DNA from: Myrica gale
Taxonomy: Eukaryota; Streptophyta; Magnoliopsida; Fagales; Myricaceae
Length of the DNA stretch: 64,000 nt
Assembly: GCA_963930655.1 (NCBI GenBank)
Contig: OZ005613.1
Span: forward strand, 12,408,501-12,472,500
Direction: 5' to 3'
Of this stretch, positions 23,056 to 34,032 are shown one piece after another; the first letter of the stretch is position 1, and each line of letters opens with the position of its first letter. The position numbers were made by a program, and so were the translations under genes. Below the pieces are notes generated by a model, which saw only the letters and a program-made list of their open reading frames with translations, was not told the DNA's origin and ran no database searches.

Positions 23056-23845
23056 GTGAATAAGCGTATATGGTCTTTGGGAAAATGATTGGATGCATGA
23101 GACATTTGAATGTAGGGAGAAAAGGGCCATAGCTTATGCAAGGCATAACTTCTGTGGATAGGTTTAAACATGTGTTCGTGAAATGGGCCATAGAAATGGA
23201 GAATGTTGCCAACAACAATGAGTCATTCATTTAGTTAGAAAAAATTTATTTAGTTAACAAAATTGAAATTACACTTTTTCAGGGATTAAGGAATTTATAC
23301 TGTCATAAGCTATGGCCAAAGACTTATGTGCAGCACTGTGATAGGGGATATTTGTGTCAGATTTTGCAACTCCTGAATATCTACTCATTGTGATATCGAT
23401 ACATTTATGTTTACAGCATATGTGTGTGTCTGTTTTACTCTGTGAAATACTTGGTATTTGAACTGGTGTGTGCTCAAGCAAATCCATTTCGAGATGCATT
23501 GTAGGTGGAAAAAGTGTTGGGCAAGGGCAAATAAGCAAAACAATATGCATTTTTTGGCTTTTTATTGTGGAATTAATGCAGGATGAATGTCAATATAGGT
23601 GTTGTAGTATTGGATGCTGTGATTGTGGAGATTTACATATCTCTTTGAATGAGACACATAATACATATATTTGGTTGTTCTTGTCTTAGCGGATTTAGCG
23701 GAATTCCGCTATCGGCTTCCGCTAAGTCCGCTAAGAGTCGGAAGCGGAAGCGGACTCTATTTTGGCCATCCGCTAGTTAGCGGACCAGATGTCGGAATGT
23801 CAAATTTCACTTCCGACTAGTCCGCTATTCACCCCTAAGGAAACA

Positions 23846-25932
23846 TCAAACTACAAATTTCAAAACTAGTACGGATCCTGAATCCCCTCCAGAAAACTCA
23901 AGACTATAACAAAAGTTAATTGCACCTGTCCTCCACATATCTCTCTACTGTAACGCCCCAACACAGGTTTTATCCAGTAATTTAACAATAACGGTCTGCC
24001 CGTAAGAAATTCACTACAACTATAGCTGTAAATTTGGACTGTCTACTTAGCTCCAAATTTGAGACTAAAAAAAAATTAAAACATAAGCTTTTGGCATGGT
24101 TAGAACCAAGGATAGTATTCTCGTATTTCAAATGTTGTACCATTTAGACAACAAAACAATTTGTTACATTTCAAATCGTTAATTACAATTTATTTAAGAG
24201 ACTAAAAAATAACTGAAAAAAATGCAGTTAGAGTCAATTGATTAAAAATCCCGTTTCTGGCAAAAAAGAGGGCATTTTTTCATATTTGCTGCAAACAAGC
24301 GTTTTTTTCCATTGTTAATTGTCGTTTCTTGTATTCACATACATAAGAAAGCCATAAAAAACACAATAACTTCATAGAGCCCACTGCCCAGTAACTCATC
24401 TTCCTCAGATCCTCTCCTCTGCCCTCTCGCATGAATCCCTTGTTACAGAGAACAACCCCTTCAGAGTTTCGGCGCCATCACTGGAAAATCAATTGAAGAA
24501 ATTCATGGCCGCCTGTGCGCAGGGAGTTTGGAGAGAGAGGGCAGGGAGCGAAAGGCAAACGGTGGAAGACTGGAAGCTGTCGAAGAAGAAATTGAGGGGG
24601 CAGGGGATTGAAGCAGAAGAAATGGGAGGGGGAAGTTGTCGTTTAACATAGAAATAAGTAAATAAAATATAAAATATGGTTTTACCTGTACCCGGAACCG
24701 ATAAAACAACCGATACTGGCACCGGTGGCATCAGATTTTTCCGGTTGGGCTGAACAACCCTAATTGGGGCACAGTTGACAGTGAGAATAACTTTGAAGGC
24801 GATGTAAACTCAGGAACCTAAAATGAATATACCCGTGTCTTTTTACGCTAATCGCATCCCGCGCAACGACATTGTTTGTGCACCCCTTACAAACGACATT
24901 TATTCCTTCAATTATAATAAGATTGGAATGATTGATAGTGATATGGGGAACCAACTGCCTTTAGACTTCAAAGTGATTATCTGTATTCACTCTGTGTCCA
25001 GAACTTCCACCAAGTTCTCTCACCACCTCAAGTAGTCCATGGCAAAATGGTCGATTTTGATAAATGATGTTGGTCTCTAAATTCACTAAAGCATCTTGCA
25101 TATAATGTATAATCTCTTTGAGCTCGAAAGCATACATGTTTCTATGAAGACATACGCCCTGCAACTCGATGGAGCCATTTTCATTGTTTTTCAACCAGTT
25201 GGTTTGTACACTTATTTAGTATATCATCCACGTACGATTAACAAGTGAAGACTATGGTTCTGAGGAAGGTCTGAGGTTTTAAACTTGCCTTGTTTTTGGT
25301 ATTTTATACTTATGCAAGGGAATGGTGATAGGGTTTTGAAGATCCAATCTAACTTGAACTTTTTCATTTTTTAAGGAAATTCTAGTAGCCATTGCATGTA
25401 GTGTAGAGCTACTCAAGATGGACTTTAGTATTTTAATTCGTCAAGCTAGCAAATGAACCTTTTGAATTTAAAGAGAGATCAAGTGATCGAGGAGTTCTAT
25501 GTAGAACAGGCTGTAGGTATTACTTAATCAGCCAACTACTTCATTTTTTGAGTATTGTCTAGATGCAAAAACTTTGTATTTGCATTCTAAATATTGTCCC
25601 ATTTTTTGTGTATAACTTGTATATAGATGCAAGATGGAGTTCTATTATACAAAATATGTTGCTTAAGAACAATATTTTCTTCATTGCCAATTGAAATAAG
25701 GAGATGAGTGCCCAGCGGAGGAAAATGCAAATTCAAATAAAATGGAATATATACGTAGAGAAATAATATAATATAAAAAATGGCATATCTTGAATCTTCG
25801 ACAAACAATGCCCATCACGTGAACAATCCATTCTTTTAAAATTAAGGCTCAATTACCGTACAAGTCCATGTGGTATGATTTTCAACAAAATGGTCGTTGT
25901 ATTATAATTTGAAGATAAATATGTCTCTCCAT
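23846..25932. other. intergenic, no supported gene
   Basis: Mixed AT-rich DNA. 23951 starts TGTAACGCCCCAACACAGG, like the start of a Gypsy LTR, but no matching end was located. The minus strand around 24961-25194 contains an open stretch ending LLEVVRELGGSSGHRVNTDN, which looks protein-like but is not recognised. No complete gene model could be built. Confidence 0.4.
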
Positions 25933-26198
25933 CCAACTGTCGTTATCCAACTAACGAGAGAGTGTTGTATATGTTTGCGTTTGGGTGACGAAGATTCTAG
26001 AAGTGATCATGGAGCACCTGCCATACCTGGTCCCCAAGGACCTGCCCCAAGCGCTCCTCCTCTGTCCAACTGTCTTTACCCAATTAACAAGAGAGTGTTG
26101 TATATGTTCACGTCTGGGTGACGGAGAACCTAGAAGTGATTATGGAGCACCTGCCATACCTGGTCCCCAAGGACCAGCCCCCGAGCGCTCCTCTTGTT
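25933..26198. repeat. two-copy tandem repeat, 133-bp unit
   Basis: Unit 1 (25933-26065) and unit 2 (26066-26198) both begin CCAACTGTC and share GAGAGTGTTGTATATGTT and GGAGCACCTGCCATACCTGG, with a few substitutions. One frame reads VIMEHLPYLVPKD in both units, but 133 is not a multiple of three, so the duplication shifts frame. It is GC-richer than its surroundings, hinting at a captured coding piece that was then duplicated. The source gene is not recognised. Confidence 0.85.
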
Positions 26199-27305
26199 CC
26201 CCTGTACATTGCAGACTCCATTGGACTGAAACCCCCAAGCTCCACCTATTTGACCTCACCTTGGCTGATGATGAAGACTAGTTTCTTTTCCTTATTATTT
26301 AGTTTCAAATCACAGTTTATATATATTTATGTTTTATAAACAATGTAGGATTAGAGATTAGATAGGCTGAAGTGAATTATACAATTCACAAATTTTGGTA
26401 AATAGTAGCCTCATTTTTGTAAGGATTTTATGATCCTCCCACATCCCTAACCCCAATACTCTACTAATTGAATAGGTTGATCTAATGAAGTTTCTTTATC
26501 AAAATCTCCTACCTATAATATATCGAGTGTTTGCTTATTTTAATTTTCATTCTTGTATACTTCAATATTTCTTGAAGATTTTACAAATTTTTCTGCTGCT
26601 TGCTTATAAATCTTCCACTATATTTTTGGACAACTCTTTGATTAGAAACTTCCAAGGAATCCTACAGTCTTGAGAACTTATAATAGATCATGCCATAATC
26701 TCATCATGTATAACACCTCTATCACTATAAAGAGAGCTTAGAGACTAATATAGGCACGGGACACGACAGTGATGATTTTGGTGGTTTCGGCTACGGAAGT
26801 CGTCGTCCCAACATTTCTTATAGTGAATTAATGCATGTAGAGTGTTGCTTTCCACGCCAGTTCAATCAAACCTAAGGCTGAAGGGCATATTAAAAATTAA
26901 GCTTCTTCATACAAATTTAAATTTTACTATTCTAGACTTTAGTGACAGAACTAGGACCAAATTTGAAGAAGGCAAACTCCTAAGGCGAAATGATTAAACA
27001 AATTCCCTATATAATGCAAAAAAATGTCTTTAAGAGTTAAAATTAAGAACTTAAAGTATTAAAAATATTGGAGTAATAGCATGATGCCAATCAGTGGTAA
27101 TAGCATGAGTATAGTTTGGAGTAATAATTACACATCAGAGTTATGTGTCTCTTATTTATTCATATAAAGAAAGCAAGTGAAGGCATTTTTGACACACAAC
27201 ATGCTATGAATTAAAACATAAATTATCTTTAAGTGAACGAAAATGTCTCAAAGGTACCGAGTGGTTTTGAAGTTGACAGATTAACTAAAGGTGTCAATTG
27301 AAAAT
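26199..27305. other. intergenic, no supported gene
   Basis: AT-rich DNA with short frames only. A CACTATAA...TTATAGTG pair near 26724-26826 was considered as a tiny element and not accepted. Confidence 0.45.
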
Positions 27306-28557
27306 TGTGAGTCCTAGATTTCAAGATTAAGGTAACTCAAGAGGGGGGTGAATTGGTTTTCTAAACATTTCGCTATTGACCCCCAAAGACGTGTTTGCAA
27401 GTAAAGTCTACTTTAGCACAAGTATAATATGCAATAAGAATAAGTATGTGTTTAAATTAAAGAGAAGGGATAAGAGAAGCAAACACAATATTTTTAGGTG
27501 GTTCGGCAAAACCCGCCTACATCCACCCCTCAAACTCCTTCATCGAGCCTTGAGGTTTTCCACTATCTTCCAATGGCTTTACACACTAGCTTCCGAGTGC
27601 TAGTGAACCGTACAATTTTTGGCTCACCACTCACAACCTCACCAAGTTTGAGATATATACTCTCAAAGCTTCTTCTTTAGTGAACAACCTCACTAAAGGA
27701 ATCACCTATTTTGATAGGTAGATTGAGGAAAGACTCTCTCAAAGAGTAGATATAAAAATGGAAGGTTCTATCTCTTGATTCACACAAAGATAAGGATATG
27801 CAAGTGTGTTTTATGTGAATGATATGAGAAATATGAAATAAGAAGGTTTGAAATATTTCTCAAAATATACAAATGATATGTGGTCGTTGGGTATACATTT
27901 TAGACGAAATGAAGGTGTATTTATAGGCCACATATGAAAACTAACCGTTTATAGCCGTTGGGAGTTTTTGCTAAAAACGAGCCGGTCGACCACTACATGA
28001 ACCGGTCGACCGCTTCAAGTTACCGTTACCCAACGGTCATATTGTCAGAAGCTTCAACGGCTCTTTTGTCAAAACCATACGGTCGACCGCTACATGAGGC
28101 GATCGAAGTACCAGTCGACCGCTTGAATAGCCGGTCGACCTCCTCAACTTAAGCATGATCCGTTTATTTTAAAAACAAGGTTTTTGACCACTTTTAAACA
28201 CCCAATTTTGAAGACATACTTCTCATAAGTATATGAAGGTCTGAAGGTTTGATTGAGATGTTTGAAACCTATCAAAACATTTTAATCTTTCAAACAAAAC
28301 TTAAAAAGGTTTATGCATGTTTTGAAAGATATGCAAATGCGAGATTCAAATCCTTGTCAAATGTGAAATAAAGAGTTACAAGGATTATACCCTAAGGTCT
28401 TGAATCTTCACTTTGAGCTTATTGCATCTTCTTATTCTTCTTTCTTCAAGGTTTGACTCTTTTCGTCAAGTTGTCTTTGTCTTCGAAGATGTCCGTTTTG
28501 TAAACTTCATCCATTTATTGAAATCATCAAAATCTCGATTGTGCACAAAAGCCAACA
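27306..28557 (-). repeat. 3' LTR
   Basis: 1252 bp with TG...CA borders. It shares the full layout of the LTR at 30831 and of the solo LTR at 19124. The segment 27975-28145 carries several CGGTCGACCG palindromes, some as GGTCGACCGCT. Confidence 0.88.
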
Positions 28558-29599
28558 TAAATAACTTCAGATAGTTATTTATGCATTTGGTGAAACTGGA
28601 TTCAGGGTGAATAACAGAAAAGGGTTTATCCATTCATCAGTATCAAAGATGTAGCAGTGATAAATTAGAAACAAATTTTATGTGCTTAGGAAAAAAGAAA
28701 GAAAAAGAAAACAAGTTTTATATAGTTTTAATTATTAGGAAACAATGAATTACAAATTTGATTCACTAAGAATAATGAGTAAATCACTAAGACAGTGGCT
28801 AGTTGGCCTAGGCCAATGGATGTCGGACCCAGGCCAACTTATGAAAAAAAAACACATATAAAATTTTTTTTGGGCTGAGTAATGGGTGGCGGTTGCCCTG
28901 ATTTGCTACCCCTGCTTCCGCCCCTGATTCTAGTATAAAATATTTAAAATTTATTCAAAAATTATTCTTCGAAATGCAAAATTACTTAACAAAACTTTTA
29001 TATTCAAGATTGGTTAGGATTTTCCAAGATTAACATATAAAGCTAATTAGGTTGAATTTGAGTCTTGAAATGAAGGAGGGAATTGTTAAGCACAAGATAC
29101 ATAATTATGATGCTACTGATACTCACGATGTACAAAAAGTCAAAGAAGAATGCAAGAGTATATCTTCACGCGAGTTATAAAAAGGTTTTGATAAATGAAG
29201 ATAAGTCAAATAAATATTTAAAAGAGATCATCCAAAAGAATAACTTGTAGTTTTAAATGACAATCTCATTGAAATGGTATAGAGAATGTCTAACGGGGAC
29301 TCAAGAGTCCATCGCTATTACGATAGTAGCCCACCGAGTGGGTTTGTACCAACCTCTTAGCTACCAATGATAAATTAAAGGTCATTCTCAACCAAAAAAA
29401 AGTTTAAGCTCACACAAATTATCAAAGTACATGATTTTGTAAAAATGTTAGCTCATAGAGATGTTCTATTTTGACAAATGCAAGAAATATGTCAAAGGTG
29501 AAAATATTTGCATTTGTAAGATTAATAACCAAGAAATCATCATAGAAGATAATTAACCAACAATTAAAAACATATTCTCAATCTAGAATTTAGAAGTTA
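28558..29599. other. internal region without recognisable coding
   Basis: Sequence between the 3' LTR and the gag remnant. It should hold pol but none is recognisable. Around 28860-28925 the text ends GCTTCCGCCCCTG, like the end of a hAT element, which suggests replacement by other insertions. Confidence 0.45.
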
Positions 29600-30776
29600 C
29601 CAAAGGTTTTCCCTTTTAGCATATGTCCTCAAAATGTCACAAGTCTTCTTGATTTGCAAGTTTCATCCAAGCACCATTTTTTGCTCCATCCTACAAGAGA
29701 ATCAAGAAGTACGAGAGAACAAATAGTTTTCTAGCTTTAGAGTATCTCACTCATTTTTCAATGAATCAACTTCTTTTGAGATCAAAATGAGTTATTTTTT
29801 CAAAGATGTATATTTTGATCCTAGTAGTTCAAATTGACCAAAAAGTTCATCAAAAGCATTTTGAAGCTCACTATAAGAAATTTCAGACTCATCATTTGAA
29901 CAATATACCTCATCATCATCTTCAAATGCCATGAAGCACATGTTGACTATTTCTTCATCTTCGGAGGAGGAGCTTTCATCGTTAGCCTTTCAAGATGTCT
30001 TCTTGTATTTGAGGCTTTTCTTCTCTTTCTTTCTCTTGAGGAAGTTCTTGAACTTTCTAGTCATTAAGACTATATCTTCCTCATCTTCATTTCCATCTTC
30101 AATTGCGGAGGATTTGAGAGTGATCCTCATCTTTTTCTTGCTATCATCTTCATTTTCGAGCATTTGGATCTCATGGGTCATTAAGGATCCAATGAGCTCA
30201 TCCAAAGGAAGCTTGGTGAGATCCTTGGCTTCTTGTATGACGATAACTTTGGCCTCCCATGCCTTTGGTAGTGACCTAAGGATTTTTCTCACAAAATCGG
30301 AGTTAGTATAAGATTTACCAAGTGCATTCAAGGCATTTATAATTGTAGTAAATCTAGTATACATGACAGTAATGTACTCCTCTGGTGTCATTTTAAATAA
30401 CTCATAGTTATGAACAAACATGTTGATTTTTGACTCTTTGACTTGATTTGTTCCTTCATGAGTAATTTTTAGAGTATGCCATATATCTCTAGCATTTGAG
30501 CAAGATGCAATTTTATTAAACTCTCATCTATCTAATGCACAGTATAATATATTCATAGCTCTTGCATCTAGATAGATTTTCATTTTATCATTTGCATCAT
30601 ATTCGTTTTCGCACTTAGGAGACTCTATTTCTCCTACATATCCACAAATTATAATCAATAGATTGAAAATAAATACTCATCCTAACTTTCCAATATGCAT
30701 AATCACTTCTATTAAAAAATGATGGTCTAAGTGTGGAAAGTCCTTCAACTTGAGTGTTGAAGCTTGAAGTTGTCAT
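29600..30776 (-). pseudogene. Copia-like gag, broken
   Basis: The start is ATG at 30776, 55 bp inside the 5' LTR (MTTSSFNTQVEGLSTLRPSF), followed by DYAYWKVRMSIYF, the N-terminal gag motif. A frame change near 30635 and a TGA near 30525 break it. The best preserved block, 30421-29990, reads FTTIINALNALGKSYTNSDF and then VRKILRSLPKAWEAKVIVIQ, the gag core (UBN2 type). It runs on into an acidic region (EDEEIVNMCFMAFEDDDEV near 29970-29910). The zinc knuckle and everything beyond are missing. Confidence 0.85.
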
Positions 30777-30830
30777 TCTAACTAAAGATTGTTAAATCTT
30801 GTATAATGAGCACCAAGCTCCGATACCAAT

Positions 30831-32088
30831 TGTGAGTCCTAGTTTTCAGGATTAAGGCAACCCAAAAGGGGGGTGAATTGGTTTTCTAAAACTTTTCGCT
30901 ATTGACCCCCAAAGACGTGTTTGCAAGTAAATACTACTTCAGCACAAGTATAAATATGTGCTAAAAGTAAAGAGTAGAACAAGAGAAGCAAACACTCAAT
31001 TTTTAGGTGGTTCGACAAACCCGCCTACATCCACTCCTCAAGCTCCTTCACCGAGCCTTGAGGTTTTCCTCTATCTTCCAATAGCTTTACACACTAGCTT
31101 CCGGGTGCTAGAGAACTGTACAAGTGTTTTCCCGGGCTCAACACTCAAACCCACCCAAGTGGTTTTTTTCGGGCTTACCACTCACAACCTAACAAGTTTG
31201 AGATATACACTCTCTAAGTTTCTTCTTTAGTGAACAACCTCACTAAAGGAAACACCTCTCTTGGATATGAAGATAGAAGAACAAAAACTCTCTTGATAGA
31301 GTAGATATGAAAATGGAAGGCTCTATCTCTTGATTCACACAAAGACAAGGATATGAAAGTGTGTTTCGTGTGAATGCTATGAGAAATATAGAATATGAAG
31401 ATTGAAGATATTTCTCAAGCTATACAAATGATATGTGTTCGTTGGTTCTACATTTTAAATGAAATGAAGGTGTATTTATAGGCCACATATGAAAACTAGC
31501 CGTTTATAGCCGTTAGGGGTCGATTTGGCAATTTTACCGTTGTACCGGTCGACCGCTTCAACTAGTCGTTGCCCAACGGTCATAAAATTTGAATGCTGTC
31601 AAATTTTTGTCCTACGCGCCCGGTCGACTGCTATAAATCATTTTCATCATCCGCTACAGCCGGTCGACTGCTACAATTCATTTTCATAGACCGGTTCATT
31701 TAAAACTATGTTTTTGACCACTTTTAAACAACCAATTTTAAAGGCTTACTTCCCATAAGGATATAAAAGGTTTGAGAATATATTTGGGGTGTTTTGAAAC
31801 CTTTAAAAATATTTTAATCTTTCAAACAAAAGGTAAAACGGTTTATGCACGTTTTGAAAGATATGCAAGTGTGATTCATAATCCTTGTCAAAAGTGAAAT
31901 AAAGAGTTACAAGGATTATACCCTAAGGTCTTGAAACTTCATTTTGAGCTCCTTGCATCTTCTTGATCTTTTTTCTTCAAAACTTTGGATTTTTGATGAA
32001 GCATGACTTTGTCTTTGTAGATGTTCATATATAAACTTAATCCATTTATTGAAATCATCAAAATCTCGATTGTGCATAGAAGCCAACA
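30831..32088 (-). repeat. 5' LTR
   Basis: 1258 bp with TG...CA borders, adjacent to the primer-binding site at about 30814-30830. It is similar but not identical to the LTR at 27306, with visible substitutions and indels, which points to an old insertion or to two separate insertions. Confidence 0.88.
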
Positions 32089-32865
32089 TCGATGTCATAT
32101 GTCATAATTATCCCCGTTCAATTTCTCCCATTAATTAAATCAACAACGATATTCTTTGAAGCCATCTCACTACAAAATTGTGTGCAAAGGGATATTATTA
32201 GTCATACATATCTAGAGATTTTGCCACATTAATCTGTCAAAAATAAAATAAAATTGAGACATGTCGCAAAATCGAAAATTCGCTAAGCTTCCTAATCATC
32301 TCTTGCACCACATTGTTCAAGTACTAATTTTTTAACCTAATTTTCGTGCAAAATCTTATATGGGAGGAAAATTTATTTTCAACTCCACCATACTCCCACT
32401 CTCTGATAATGGATAACGGTCTTAGCACTTGTCATTAACAACTTATTGGGCCTCTTGCTAAAAGCAACAATTCTTACTAGGGCTACCAGACGAGCTTCCC
32501 TCTATGCTTAACTCATTACTTCAACACAAGCTTGTGCAATATTTCAAAAACATATGCGTAGCTTATCAAACATACATTTGTATTAGTGATTCAGCCATAT
32601 ATTCATTTTCCAAATAAATATCCACAAAATAAATCATAACTCATGAAGCACATAGTGTAAAAGCAATTCTATATGCAATTCATAAATCATACTCAGTCTA
32701 GCAGCCCTTCTAGGCTCACGCCACTGTCAACTCTTGAGCGTACAACACCGCCAGTAGCCTTTGGGCAGCTAATGCTAAGTTAGAGGCCCAAAAACATATT
32801 TGGCATTGTTTTGGTATTTCAACAAACAGTTGGGGAGCAAAACCTTAATATCACGAAAACAACAA

Positions 32866-33715
32866 CATGACTCTAATACCAATGTTGAAAATGTTATATG
32901 CATAGAGGAAAATTAAATAGGATTTCGGTATAGCTAGCGTCCTTGCAATCGAATGCTTGAAGTTGTTTGATGCGCCCCAACCGTCAAAGGCTCAAAAAAT
33001 TCTTCTTGATGGTGGAGTATTCTATGAGAGAATCACCTACAAATGCCGAAAGAAGGGAGACAATTTTCTAGACAAAGAGGGAGAGAGAAGCTCTTCTTTT
33101 TTGGTGTAGAAGTGAGAGAGGAGAGGCCTTTTATAGCCTCTCCTCAACCTTCTTTGAGTGGCACATGGCTTGCCACTTGTCACCACTCATGACAAAGTGT
33201 CATGCATAGGGTGCCCACATGGGTGACCCCAATTGGTAAGAGGGACACTGAAAAGTTTACATTCTTCTCTCCAAAAATTTCCTGTTTTGGATTCTGATTT
33301 AGCGTCTCGCTGCATTGCAGGATTCTTGTAAACTGCCTCGTTCAAATCAAACTTGCAACCCAATTCTAGGAGATGAATAACAAGGTGTTTGAGACTTGGC
33401 TTGAGTACTTCTACATGGGAGCCAGCCACACCCTTCTCTTAAACGATACTTAAGGACAGAGATCATAATAGAAAGGGAAAAGCTTTTCAAATCTCCGAAA
33501 GAAAACCTCCGAAGAAAAGAAACCAAACATATATCAGCACAAAAGAACCTCCAGTACAATTTGCCTATCTCCGTTTGAAAATACTTGGAGAAAACACAGC
33601 CACCTAATAAATCTTACCCATTAATCTCTGTTTATGTATTAATCTTGACCCTTACCCATCCCCTACAGGGATTTTCCTTTTAAGATTAATATCCTAGTCA
33701 ATTTACCTTACAACA
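32866..33715 (-). mobile_element. LTR plus primer-binding site of a second Copia-like element
   Basis: A block of 833 bp (32883-33715) has inverted terminal TGTTG...CAACA. On the minus strand it is followed directly by TTGGTATTAGAGTCATG (32866-32882), a methionine-tRNA type primer-binding site, so this is a 5' LTR in minus orientation. The internal region survives only as about 770 bp (32094-32865) without recognisable gag, ending at the neighbouring LTR element. The LTR sequence is unrelated to the 1.25-kb LTR family. No second LTR was found in the window. Confidence 0.7.
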
Positions 33716-34032
33716 TATGGGATAAATTCTGCACCGCAGATAAGAGATCTCTTTAATTTAAAAGTAAAAGAAACAATGCTATGATCTGCCTCTTTCTGTG
33801 GAACCCCTTGGGGGTTTAACAGACCTATATTTGACCAAATGAAAAAAAAAACATATTTATATATATTCAAACAAACAAAAGAATAATATTACAAGTCAAG
33901 ACTATCATCATAGACTGCAAATACAAGTCACAGTGACGTGTATCCCTTTTCTATTAATTTGAAAGTCAGTCACTGGAAAAGCAAAAAAATGTACAGAAGA
34001 TAAATCTTAAACTCCTCTGTCCTTTTCTATGT

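Larger units (their letters stand above)
22188..23837. mobile_element. non-autonomous hAT element, duplication AGGAAACA
   Basis: The 1650-bp element begins TAGGGGTGTAAGTCCGG and ends GCTATTCACCCCTA, so the ends are inverted repeats (TAGGGGTG). It is flanked by a perfect 8-bp duplication AGGAAACA at 22180-22187 and 23838-23845, as hAT elements make. GC-rich CCGGTTCC and GCGGAA arrays sit near both ends as subterminal repeats. Inside are two hairpins (22395-22431 and 22461-22495), a CT-rich block (22510-22830), and a degenerate TGTGAATCTG array (22850-23055). No transposase frame is present. A relative begins at about 63637. Confidence 0.92.
27306..32088 (-). mobile_element. truncated Copia-like LTR retrotransposon
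   Basis: The element runs right to left. Its 5' LTR is 30831-32088 and its 3' LTR is 27306-28557; both read TGTTGGCT...GACTCACA on the minus strand. Just inside the 5' LTR, on the minus strand, TTGGTATCGGAGCTTGG (about 30814-30830) is a methionine-tRNA type primer-binding site. A broken gag follows. Only about 2.27 kb separates the LTRs, so protease, integrase and reverse transcriptase are missing. The 5-bp flanks (AAAAT at 27301-27305 and TCGAT at 32089-32093) do not match, so the original duplication is lost or the two LTRs come from different insertions. Confidence 0.85.

Noticed and set aside
22797..23230. Minus-strand frames rich in HRFT/DSQ repeats
   Set aside because: They are produced by the TGTGAATC tandem array and do not resemble a real protein.
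24489..24731. Minus-strand frame containing VPGTGKT, reminiscent of a P-loop
   Set aside because: The short match is not followed by any ATPase motif and the rest is low-complexity Leu/Ser/Pro.
23951..24780. Possible Gypsy LTR starting TGTAACGCCCC
   Set aside because: No matching LTR end, duplication, or internal region could be located.
26724..26826. Possible tiny CACTA-like element (CACTATAA ... TTATAGTG)
   Set aside because: Only about 8 bp of terminal match, flanks do not give a 3-bp duplication, and there are no subterminal repeats.
28792..28925. Possible short hAT MITE (CAGTGGC ... CCGCCCCTG)
   Set aside because: Terminal match is weak and no 8-bp duplication is present.
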